From positions 1 to 64,000 of the IMG/VR virus record IMGVR_UViG_3300040807_001288: a stretch of DNA of 64,000 nt; one strand, 5' to 3'. The notes beneath the pieces were generated by a model that was not told the DNA's origin, did not search any database, and saw only the letters and a list, made by a program, of their open reading frames with translations. The position numbers were made by a program, and so were the translations under genes. Below, piece after piece: positions 43,101-50,654 of the stretch. This DNA is from a virus. Numbering within the stretch: position 1 is the stretch's first letter; every line of letters begins with the position of its first letter.

Positions 43101-43700
43101 GCTGGAGTAATTGTTAGTGGCTCTGTAGACAATTACATGATTGGCGCAGGTCCACACGCTAGTAAAAACCAAGGTCCCTTTAGAATCTATTGGACACCCA
43201 AATCAAGTGCGCGAGTATTGCAAACAGATCTTAGTGGTTATTACAGGGGAGGATATCCTCACGCTGGAGCCTTTAGTGGAACAGTCGGCCCCGCTTATCA
43301 ATTGTTTGCTCAAGGGTACAATTGCTCCGCTCCGCTATCAGCTATTTTTATTGATGATGGTGTGGGTAATAATATAACAAGTGGAACATTCCCAGACTTA
43401 CTTAGGATGTCTAGAGACACCAACGGCGATGGTATCCCTGATCAATTATATACTTCTGGATTTTACTACTGCTCCGAGATGTTGGAGGAAAATCCAACTC
43501 AATGTATACTAGACGAATCGGCTGCTAGAACTTTTGCCAATGCACAGAATGCTAGTGTAAATATTGGAGGCACTCCAATAAAAGTAACGCTCGTAAGAGC
43601 TAGAGAAAATGACCGAGGGTCCGAAGCCTATGTTGGAGATGCATCAGGCTCATTAGGATTTAAATCCGCTGCAATCTTCGATCTTTCGAGGGATAACTGA
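40155..43700 (+). CDS. Large beta-helix baseplate or fibre protein
   Basis: An 1181-residue protein. Residues about 25-60 (F-Y-N-W-E-Q-D-N-L-P-L-Y-D-L-E-E-R) form a docking-like segment that is also found in the next protein (Y-Y-Y-E-V-D-N-I-P-L-K-Q-L-Q-E-N). From about 290 to 850 it is a long beta-helix with rungs such as I-V-N-S-K-V-V-L-E-N-C-A and L-D-N-S-K-L-F-G-G. Likely a tailspike or fibre-like part attached to the wedge. Confidence 0.6.
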   Translation: MPFNQNDIYTSSGTVQLFNAWTPYVSKFDTSSFYNWEQDNLPLYDLEERTYALWEQQGFATSAGVPGFALSVSANADPAVLAADRTVFTELSSCIAAIPKVVRFPVLVEVGTIGDLGDLELHNFRIEEGGSIEIINRAFGRAYDASSECDGLNLPTQNSSHRMCFRLSSIDLSNAISDASCLSLSTPVLDGVSNTDVNNNTHRVIYPRHTLRKAPLAVAVDRNLFQNGNADLFDLGPYENTVNTSFDNTLQSLDISAQNQRTSANIYRDTIADGDVGVGGNTYLNKLGKITVKNCDGPIYIRNFFVDAAKNTAAVNDYAIEIVNSKVVLENCAGMRAKNSGWKFLNSGVTLSRSAFAYRNYHLDSTTTRVAEKGYGFHAVNSEVLVSSLPLGLDFESVGDNGASGSDCKVISSRNYAGFVLDNSKLFGGVQRSIATDPLRGSILGLELNTGYGMIINNSEVNVKGLIDFYGNDQGVQADSSKFVYENLCLDAHSSQAIRSRNSEFIFDSLTTPTDAGQADRHQLDMSANGQHIDLRGNSVFSFRRKNNMPTTYGNSKFLEEHGAILWDGNVNAPLPAISVNDGSMLDLIHPNIQVSGVASRPNYGSAIKAVNSSKVSLFGSNTGCNFVYGPAGISYQQRMAGIYAGNNSTINLHGPTAMGQFGVDVLVEDNSVLNIEPARARDEFGLEVSGFDLSSKLNHTSVELHATRACLVANRNSTINLKDMGSFPANWGRTALGEGLLEAGSDYLIGDFETSAYTSSGSLQFYANPQDSSAINFYNLDNLAAGLGFTIPSFPRFIDTGATNGFFVTDSPILGSPSWPDRAKITQGGVALRATEDSVVNVKNVHFPLGTNDSPLDGFYYTTSGTDCDKFMIWNIADTSRLNASYLSVSGMHPASTQYHGPSAIWASSVDGNNAGSNYDIPAYGAPSGTPGTGPLSVFDVFGAGSSVWVPASGTDLNSTFHRFFPIEDNTTHDAKEKLGGAGVIVSGSVDNYMIGAGPHASKNQGPFRIYWTPKSSARVLQTDLSGYYRGGYPHAGAFSGTVGPAYQLFAQGYNCSAPLSAIFIDDGVGNNITSGTFPDLLRMSRDTNGDGIPDQLYTSGFYYCSEMLEENPTQCILDESAARTFANAQNASVNIGGTPIKVTLVRARENDRGSEAYVGDASGSLGFKSAAIFDLSRDN

Positions 43701-46195
43701 TGGCTGAACAACAATATCAAGAAAGTAATTACAGGTTCTCTGACCCTATTCGTCTATTCAAGGCTAATGATCCTTACTACTATGAGGTCGATAATATCCC
43801 TCTCAAGCAGTTGCAGGAGAATTGCTTGTGGCTAAAGGATCAAGTTAGGAAGAACGCAAACAAACTCCTAGGTGTAAAACGGTCTGATATTGACGAGCTT
43901 CGTCCTTACGCAACGGGAGCCGACAGGCTGATTAGAGTTAAGCCAGGAAGGTATACAGCCAGGATTAATGACGCCTCTAATCGAACACCTTTGGCTTACT
44001 TGAGAAAGGTCATGGGTGAGGCTCTAGGAGATGTTGATGCTTGGTCAGCATTAGCACCTAACCAAGGCAGCGATCCAAAGAATGTTGTCTTAGAGGAAGC
44101 TCTTAACACCTTTAAAGAAGCTGTTTCCGAAACTGCTTTGGGAATGAATGGTTTGGTAGAGAGAGCTTTCACTAGACCAATCGTGGACATTGATCGGGTA
44201 ATTGATGTCGATGGTGCGGATTTAGCTCCTGGCACTTCGTGGCTATCTTACGGAGGCTATGATGAGAACATTCCAGGTGGTGGAGCAGCACTCTCTCCCT
44301 TCATTGTTACTGAAGCCATTGTCTGGGCAAGGTCTCAAGGCTCAGAGCTAGGTAGTTTTACTCTTCCTACTTACGAAATAACAAACCCTAACAACGGTTT
44401 TGCCAAGCTCCCACTCACAGAGAGTTACTTTGTGAAAGCCTGGAGAGGGGTATCCCGTCTAGCCGTGGTGGATATTGATGACGAGCTTACCATAGAAGTT
44501 CCTCAGTTCGACGCAGAGGATTTTTATTATACAAATGAGCGAGGAGATCGCACTGAGGTTGATAACGTACAACAAAGAGTGGATCTAGTATTCATTTATA
44601 GTAAGCCGATTGACACCAGCGCCACTACAATTATTAGAGGAGGGACCACAGAAACCATCACCAAGCCCGCTCTTGGTATTGTTAAGGGGGCAGGTATTAG
44701 AGCAACCTTCTTTGAGAAAAACACTGAGTTGGCTGCGGGTAATAAAGTAGACAGTAGAGACTCCATCCTTGCATCTCCTAGCGATCAGCTAAACGATAGC
44801 ATGGGTTTCACCAGCACCTCGGCTAACGACATTGCTACGTCGGTTAGGGGCAGTTTCCCCGCCCCAGACGACCTAATGAACCTAGCTCCTCTGATCTCTG
44901 AGAAGCTAGAGGATAACGCCTACGAGCTTTTAGGTCAGTCCATTCTTCCTGTAGCCTATGTTTTTGTTCAAGGCGGATCTCAGGTGGTTCTGAGCACTGA
45001 CGTTATTGACATCAGACCGCTATTCAGAACAGCAGAGCTTGCATACAACGAACGGGCAGGAATCGGAGCAGCGTTCCCACAATTGTCTCTAGCTAATCCC
45101 GCTGTAGGAAAAGGCCAGCTAGACTTTGAGATCAAGCGTCTTTATGATAGTTTAGACAACAGGATAAACGTAGTCGCTGGGCAAAGTGACGCTGGGAGTC
45201 AGATGAATGTTCTGGCTGTTGGCTATGTTTTTGGCGGCTGGAACTTCGGGCCAGAGGGAGCTTTGTACGATTACTACAAAAGCACTTTCGCTGAAAATCA
45301 AAATGCAAATGATGATAGCGAAGCATATATTAAACAATATATCATAGGAAAGTATGGCATCGGTGACACGGGCACAGCTATAAAGGTCCCTTCGTACCCC
45401 GATTGGGACCTAGCTCAGTGGTGTGTTGAGCAGTCCATAGAAGATAAGGGGCTGTATCCTAACGATTACATTAACACATTCTTCTCGCTAACCTCCGCAG
45501 AAGGGTCTGATGCTACTATTGATGCGGGCAGCTTCGCTGACGGCATCAGACCTGACGGAACCTCAATAGCGGGTAACGATCCTCCCGAAAGGCTTAAAAA
45601 CTTTAGTAACACGCAAACCAGACCAGGGGATGGCGAGTCTTTAATTAACTTCCATTACATTTCTAAAAAGATAAAGTTTCAAAGACCCGCTTGGCTTGCA
45701 GACTACTCCATAGACACTACTCTTATTAATTCTTTAGCTCAGAATAATACTGGCACTGGGCCTGACTCCAACTTTGCTGGATCTTACTTTGGTTGCTGGG
45801 TGGAGAAAGGTTTTGACGAGTTCACTATCTATGTTGCTTTCTCGGCAGACACTAACAATAACTATGGAAACAGCGAAGCGCCTAGATTCCCCGCTCCTCA
45901 CTCGTTAGTATACACTTCGGGAGGAAAAAAGAAAAAGACTACCAGCACGCTTAACATATCTCAAAGAGATGGAGACAGATTTAGTGGCTTCGTAGTTCCT
46001 GTAAGTGATATTCTGTACTCTAACACAGAGCCCGTGTCCACATCAAATGGGTTTGGTTATGTAGGTAACCCCCGTATAGGTAAGTGTACTTATCCCACAG
46101 TCATGTGGAAATTCACTGGAGTTCCCAACGGAGATGCAGGGTTCTTGTATGGGAACTTGAACGGAACTAACCCGACAATAGCTCTTAAGAACTAA
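43700..46195 (+). CDS. Large baseplate or fibre-docking protein, 831 aa
   Basis: An 831-residue, mixed alpha/beta protein. It shares the N-terminal docking-like segment (residues about 20-55) with the protein before it. No beta-helix pattern and no enzyme motif are seen. It overlaps the upstream stop by one base and the next start by one (TAATG). Probably a structural outer-baseplate component in the position where T4 has genes 8-10. Confidence 0.5.
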   Translation: MAEQQYQESNYRFSDPIRLFKANDPYYYEVDNIPLKQLQENCLWLKDQVRKNANKLLGVKRSDIDELRPYATGADRLIRVKPGRYTARINDASNRTPLAYLRKVMGEALGDVDAWSALAPNQGSDPKNVVLEEALNTFKEAVSETALGMNGLVERAFTRPIVDIDRVIDVDGADLAPGTSWLSYGGYDENIPGGGAALSPFIVTEAIVWARSQGSELGSFTLPTYEITNPNNGFAKLPLTESYFVKAWRGVSRLAVVDIDDELTIEVPQFDAEDFYYTNERGDRTEVDNVQQRVDLVFIYSKPIDTSATTIIRGGTTETITKPALGIVKGAGIRATFFEKNTELAAGNKVDSRDSILASPSDQLNDSMGFTSTSANDIATSVRGSFPAPDDLMNLAPLISEKLEDNAYELLGQSILPVAYVFVQGGSQVVLSTDVIDIRPLFRTAELAYNERAGIGAAFPQLSLANPAVGKGQLDFEIKRLYDSLDNRINVVAGQSDAGSQMNVLAVGYVFGGWNFGPEGALYDYYKSTFAENQNANDDSEAYIKQYIIGKYGIGDTGTAIKVPSYPDWDLAQWCVEQSIEDKGLYPNDYINTFFSLTSAEGSDATIDAGSFADGIRPDGTSIAGNDPPERLKNFSNTQTRPGDGESLINFHYISKKIKFQRPAWLADYSIDTTLINSLAQNNTGTGPDSNFAGSYFGCWVEKGFDEFTIYVAFSADTNNNYGNSEAPRFPAPHSLVYTSGGKKKKTTSTLNISQRDGDRFSGFVVPVSDILYSNTEPVSTSNGFGYVGNPRIGKCTYPTVMWKFTGVPNGDAGFLYGNLNGTNPTIALKN

Positions 46196-49100
46196 TGCCA
46201 GATAATGGCGCAACATTTGGTTGCGGGACACTTCTTCCTGGAGTTGGTCCTGGAAATCTTCCTGGCTTCGATGGCGGTGGTGTTATCGAAGGTGGGGGCG
46301 GTGGAAATGGTGGTAATAATAATAATGGTGGTGGAACAAGAATTGATACTGTTCCTCCTATAGGTCCCGATCCGTACGAAGGGGGTCCTCCCGCTCCAGG
46401 TCCACCTGACATTGGCCCCCCTGTTTCAGCGGGGCCTACTGGTCCTGGAATTCCTGATAGAGGAACTCCCGTTCCAGGTCCGACCTCTCCAGGGCCTCCT
46501 CCTCCTCAGCCGCCTGTGGCACCTAGGCTTTCTTTCTGTAAGATTAGTGGTCCATTCACTGGTGCTCCACAAAGTGGCGGTCCTCCTCCTCCTGGAGTCT
46601 ATGTTAGGGTTTACACTGCGCCACAAACATGCAGTCCCGATGATTTTAGCGTTACTGATGCTCACAATCAATCTGCTGCTGCGACTAGAATTAATCAGCT
46701 ACAAACACTCCTTACTAGCCCTCCCTATCCAACTGGAACAACTGTTACTTTTACTACTGGAGGGTTTACATTTCCTTGCGACTTAGCTGCGGGTGCTGGA
46801 TGTGGCACAGCAACAATTACTGCTACTATAACTATTCCAGACACGGAGGGTACTGCGATCCCTCCAGGGCCACCACCGCCTCCACCAACTGCTGACCCTG
46901 ATCTTGTTCCTGAAGGACCTCCACCGCCACCTCCAGTAGAGCCTGATGGCCCCTTCGTATTGCCCGACGATGATCCCGACCCTCCACCACCTACGGTTGA
47001 TCCTGATCCAGTAGGAAATGAAGATCCCGACCCTCCACCACCTACGGTTGATCCTGATCCAGTAGGAAATGAAGATCCTGATGATCCACCACCTACGGTT
47101 GATCCTGATCCAGTAGGAAACGAAGAACCTCCTTGGACTCCTATTGGAAATCAGGAGCCTATAGGGGGCGTGTTAGTAGACCCAGGCGAAGATCCTAGGC
47201 CAAATGTCACTAGGATAAATGATGTCGCTCTTTCAGATCCTCCAACCGCAGGAAATAATATAGTAAGTAATTATTCTTTCGATAGAGGTGCTTTACTTAA
47301 TCAAGCTATACAGTCTAGAGAAATTGACCTCAATGACCCAGCGATAAAGGATGCTATCCTTAGAAAGAAACCCTTTGGTATTCAAGATAGCTCAATATCT
47401 TTTGATACTGTTCCACTACCATCTGAGATGGTCAAAAACGATACTGGATTCCTTGAGTTATTTGCCGAAACAATAGACAGTAACCTTCATTACGTCCTGT
47501 CAAATCAAAGAAACTCAGGGAACTGGGACAGTAGACGAGCCGCAGGGGTCACTAATGAAGTTATCTTCAATAGCCTTAACGACCTTACTAAGAAGGTTGT
47601 TGGTAGGATCAAAAATTACGATGGAACAAGATTATCTCTAGGACAGATTTTTAATTTGATCGGATCCAGAGTGCTTGATGGAACGATTTCTAAAGTAACC
47701 CTCAGGTTCTTACAGAGCATGGCTGAGGACAGCGCAAAGAGGGATCCTGTTACTATTGTACGAAGCACCAATCCAAAGGTAAACGAAGTTGCTGCTCTCG
47801 CTCTGATTGATCAAAACAAAGTTGCTTTAGATCCTGCTCGCAGAGACGATAAAGAAAAGAATCTTTTCAAGAATTGGAAGGTTCTATCCTCTGACATCGA
47901 CAAATACCTTCCCGTAACTATTAATGGAGAGTCTAGAAGATACTACATTAATGATGACGACACTTTCATAAATAGAAACACCTTATCCATACAAGACGGA
48001 GATTACTTCGATGTAACCATAGGAGGAAGAACTCAGAGGCTGTTCGCTGATTCAGAAAAAGATCATGCGTATCTTGTACCAGAAAAGATTAGACAGAGGG
48101 CTGTCAGTCTCCTTGGTGGAACTCCTGGGAGAACTCTTGACGTTAGTGCTGAGGCGGCAACAGCAGCTTCAATAGAGTTTGATTCATCCCTAACATCTGA
48201 CAGGCAACCCTTCTACGTTCTGAGTTGTGTGCTAGACACCTTGAACACTCGACCATCGGAGGCTGAATCCTTTTTGCTAAAGGATACCACAGCAAAGTAT
48301 CAACTTATGGACACAACCACACCAGAAGGGCTGGCTGAGGTTAACGAGTTTATAAAATACAAAGCAAACAAAAGAATATTTATACTGGATGATGAGGATC
48401 TAATTTTAGATTACGTAGAACAAACTTCACATTTACATCTTACTCAGACAGATATTCTTTTTGATTCGCCAAAGACCAATAAAACACTACCCCTTCTGGT
48501 CAGGCAGTTACCGTTCTACATTATGTTGTACCCTACTAACAGACCAGACTACAACATATTTAATGATAAATCTCAGATAACAGAGATCAGTAGAGATGGC
48601 GGCGTCAGTAGGAGGCTGGTATGTGCGCCTGTACTAAACCCTGAGTTCACCAAGCCTCAGACTAATAAGTTTATTCGCTACACTACTGCGGGAAGAAGCG
48701 CGACTGATATCCTGGGTAACCCAGACACACAAGCTAGGCAAAGCATTATTGATCCTAATGATGAAGTTTTCCGAACAGCGTATCGGAGGGAGGGCCAATA
48801 CGTTTCAGCTAGTCAGTACCCCACCAACAGACAAAAGACAGGATTCAGACTAGTAAAGGAAATTGTCAGCGAGTTAGATACGAACTATGAACTGTCTATA
48901 AATGGTGTGGGAAAAACTTTGACTGAGTTTGATGTGTTTAGTCGTCTCAACCTCAAGCAGTTTAGTATCCTCTCTGTCTTAGAAAACTTTAACGAAATCA
49001 GTAAATCTGTGCGTAATGGTTTAATTAACGATGTAAAACTAATACCTCCAGTCAGCAGAGCCGACAATAGATTAGTTATAAATAAAACACAATTAGTGCA

Positions 49101-49218
49101 GAGAAAGACCACCGCTGGGGCGGATACTTTTAAGCAAGTAAAGGCCACCAACGATGGTCAGAACATCATTAGCCCCAATGAAGAGGGGAAAGGTGGTCTC
49201 GCTCCTGCGGGAGGCTAG
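46195..49218 (+). CDS. Pro/Gly-rich structural protein, 1007 aa
   Basis: A 1007-residue protein. Residues 1-120 are Gly- and Pro-rich. About 120-220 is a small Cys-containing beta domain. About 220-330 is an extended proline linker with three exact or near-exact 17-residue repeats (D-P-D-P-P-P-P-T-V-D-P-D-P-V-G-N-E). The remaining ~670 residues are a globular alpha/beta part without recognised family. It ends G-G-L-A-P-A-G-G. The linker could let the N-terminal domain reach out from the tail. It is the last gene of the tail operon. Confidence 0.5.
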   Translation: MPDNGATFGCGTLLPGVGPGNLPGFDGGGVIEGGGGGNGGNNNNGGGTRIDTVPPIGPDPYEGGPPAPGPPDIGPPVSAGPTGPGIPDRGTPVPGPTSPGPPPPQPPVAPRLSFCKISGPFTGAPQSGGPPPPGVYVRVYTAPQTCSPDDFSVTDAHNQSAAATRINQLQTLLTSPPYPTGTTVTFTTGGFTFPCDLAAGAGCGTATITATITIPDTEGTAIPPGPPPPPPTADPDLVPEGPPPPPPVEPDGPFVLPDDDPDPPPPTVDPDPVGNEDPDPPPPTVDPDPVGNEDPDDPPPTVDPDPVGNEEPPWTPIGNQEPIGGVLVDPGEDPRPNVTRINDVALSDPPTAGNNIVSNYSFDRGALLNQAIQSREIDLNDPAIKDAILRKKPFGIQDSSISFDTVPLPSEMVKNDTGFLELFAETIDSNLHYVLSNQRNSGNWDSRRAAGVTNEVIFNSLNDLTKKVVGRIKNYDGTRLSLGQIFNLIGSRVLDGTISKVTLRFLQSMAEDSAKRDPVTIVRSTNPKVNEVAALALIDQNKVALDPARRDDKEKNLFKNWKVLSSDIDKYLPVTINGESRRYYINDDDTFINRNTLSIQDGDYFDVTIGGRTQRLFADSEKDHAYLVPEKIRQRAVSLLGGTPGRTLDVSAEAATAASIEFDSSLTSDRQPFYVLSCVLDTLNTRPSEAESFLLKDTTAKYQLMDTTTPEGLAEVNEFIKYKANKRIFILDDEDLILDYVEQTSHLHLTQTDILFDSPKTNKTLPLLVRQLPFYIMLYPTNRPDYNIFNDKSQITEISRDGGVSRRLVCAPVLNPEFTKPQTNKFIRYTTAGRSATDILGNPDTQARQSIIDPNDEVFRTAYRREGQYVSASQYPTNRQKTGFRLVKEIVSELDTNYELSINGVGKTLTEFDVFSRLNLKQFSILSVLENFNEISKSVRNGLINDVKLIPPVSRADNRLVINKTQLVQRKTTAGADTFKQVKATNDGQNIISPNEEGKGGLAPAGG
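46972..47124 (+). repeat. Three tandem 51-bp repeats
   Basis: Copies at 46972-47022, 47023-47073 and 47074-47124. The first two are identical and the third differs at a few positions near its start and end. Each encodes 17 residues of the proline linker. Near identity suggests recent expansion. Confidence 0.85.
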
Positions 49219-49313
49219 TTCACAAAAAATAAAATAAATTGCACAATCCAGCGAATCTTCGCTAGATATGTTTAGAGATGAAAATCTTAACCTTTCGTTT
49301 TATGAGATAAAAA

Positions 49314-49724
49314 ATGGATCATTACAGACTAAGCGACGAACTTCGTCAGCAACTACTAGAGAACGCCGCCTGGGGTAAGGCGGATATCACACCTCGCCTC
49401 GATGAGGAGTCTTCCTGCGATTCTAAGGGCGCAGACAAGAAGAAGAAGAAGGCCGAGAAGCCTGAGAAGGACATGGATTACGCTCACTCTGAGTATGAGG
49501 ACGGCGAAGAGGCTGAAGAGCTTGCGGAAGACGTTCACGTTTGCCCACTTTGCACTTCACAACTTGCTGAGGCCATCGACGAGGAGTCTCTTCTTGAGCA
49601 CCTTGACATGGTAACTGCTCTTATTGATCGCCTTTCCCAGCTTAACGAGGGTGATGAGGATATCGAGGACATTATCGACCAGACCATCACTGCCGTAGCT
49701 ACGCAAGATTTAGAGGAAGAGTGA
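49314..49724 (+). CDS. Acidic prohead-operon protein, 136 aa
   Basis: A 136-residue, very acidic protein with a lysine-rich patch (K-K-K-K-K-A-E-K-P, about 43-51) and one C-P-L-C pair (about 77-80). T-S-Q-L-A-E then A-I (about 82-88) fits the gp21 cleavage rule. First gene of the prohead operon, where T4 has small core proteins 67 and 68. I infer a core or internal protein. The 95-base gap upstream holds a short hairpin (AGCGA-ATCT-TCGCT) and AT-rich sequence that may be the promoter. Confidence 0.5.
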   Translation: MDHYRLSDELRQQLLENAAWGKADITPRLDEESSCDSKGADKKKKKAEKPEKDMDYAHSEYEDGEEAEELAEDVHVCPLCTSQLAEAIDEESLLEHLDMVTALIDRLSQLNEGDEDIEDIIDQTITAVATQDLEEE

Positions 49725-49743
49725 GGCTCTAGGGGAACCACAG

Positions 49744-50238
49744 ATGAAAAGCATCGGAGACTTCGCAGAAAACCTAATTCTAAACCAAACTCAAAACATC
49801 AAAGAGGGGAAAGAGAGTTCCCCTCAGATGAGGGCTAATGGTTTAGCTCCTGCGGGTAAAGATATTTCTAATGTTGAAGTCCCTGACACCTTCATGCAAC
49901 AGGTTCTGGGTGAAAGTTTTCACCCGCAAGAAACTCCCGCTGCTGAAACTATTCCTGAGATCGTTTGGAATGAAGAGGAGCCAAAGCAGTCTGTACAGTC
50001 TCTCACAGAAGAGACCGCGCAGCACCTTGTCCCTCTTTTAGAGGAGGTTCGAGATCTTCTTAAAGAGATGTGTTGTGGAACCTCTTCGGGCCAGCTTGGT
50101 ATAAATCTGGCTGGGCCTCAGAGGGATATGCCTACAGACGCTATTGAGAAGAAGTACGGCTACATTTCTGCTAGACCAGTAAAATCAAAAAAAGATATTC
50201 TTAGAAAATCTATACAAGGGCGACTGAAGAGAAGATGA
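49744..50238 (+). CDS. Prohead-operon protein, 164 aa
   Basis: A 164-residue protein, unrecognised. The N-terminal half is likely disordered, the middle is an acidic helix (E-T-A-Q-H-L-V-P-L-L-E-E-V-R-D-L-L), and the C-terminus is strongly basic (S-K-K-D-I-L-R-K-S-I-Q-G-R-L-K-R-R). Placed among core and protease genes, it may be a scaffold or head-core component. It overlaps the next gene by four bases (ATGA). Confidence 0.5.
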   Translation: MKSIGDFAENLILNQTQNIKEGKESSPQMRANGLAPAGKDISNVEVPDTFMQQVLGESFHPQETPAAETIPEIVWNEEEPKQSVQSLTEETAQHLVPLLEEVRDLLKEMCCGTSSGQLGINLAGPQRDMPTDAIEKKYGYISARPVKSKKDILRKSIQGRLKRR

Positions 50239-50654
50239 AACTAACTGAAGCTATTGACGGTATTGAAGAAGCGAAGGGTTCTAAGGAGGGTCGAAAGACA
50301 TATACCTCCAAGAAAGGGACCACTCGCGATGTCAAAAAATCTGTCAAGAGTCGAGTTAGAGTTTTCCCTAGCATCAAAGCTGCGCTTGCTAACGCGAACT
50401 ATGGACAAATCTTCAGCACGAAAGCTGCCGGAAGATTGTATGTAGTTTCTAAGGGTAAGTGGGGAGCCAAGAGTGGTCGAGGAAAGATCGCGAAAGGCTT
50501 CACCAAGGGTAGCGCAACTCCATCCGCAGAGTGGGGTAGCGTCAAAAAACATGCTGCGCGTACCATGCTTCGGCATGGCAAGGCTTCTGATAAACTGGCT
50601 CAAAAGTATGGCAGTCGATCTATCAAGAAAGAAAGAGGATTAAAGTACAAATGA
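50235..50654 (+). CDS. Basic internal head protein-like, 139 aa
   Basis: A 139-residue, strongly basic protein. It begins M-K-L-T-E-A-I-D-G-I-E-E then A-K-G, where I-E-E before Ala (and L-T-E before Ala) match the gp21 rule at the same N-terminal place as T4 capsid-targeting peptides. The remainder is Lys/Arg/Gly/Ser-rich and suited to DNA contact. It sits directly before and is coupled to the protease gene. I infer an internal or core protein trimmed in the prohead. Confidence 0.55.
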   Translation: MKLTEAIDGIEEAKGSKEGRKTYTSKKGTTRDVKKSVKSRVRVFPSIKAALANANYGQIFSTKAAGRLYVVSKGKWGAKSGRGKIAKGFTKGSATPSAEWGSVKKHAARTMLRHGKASDKLAQKYGSRSIKKERGLKYK

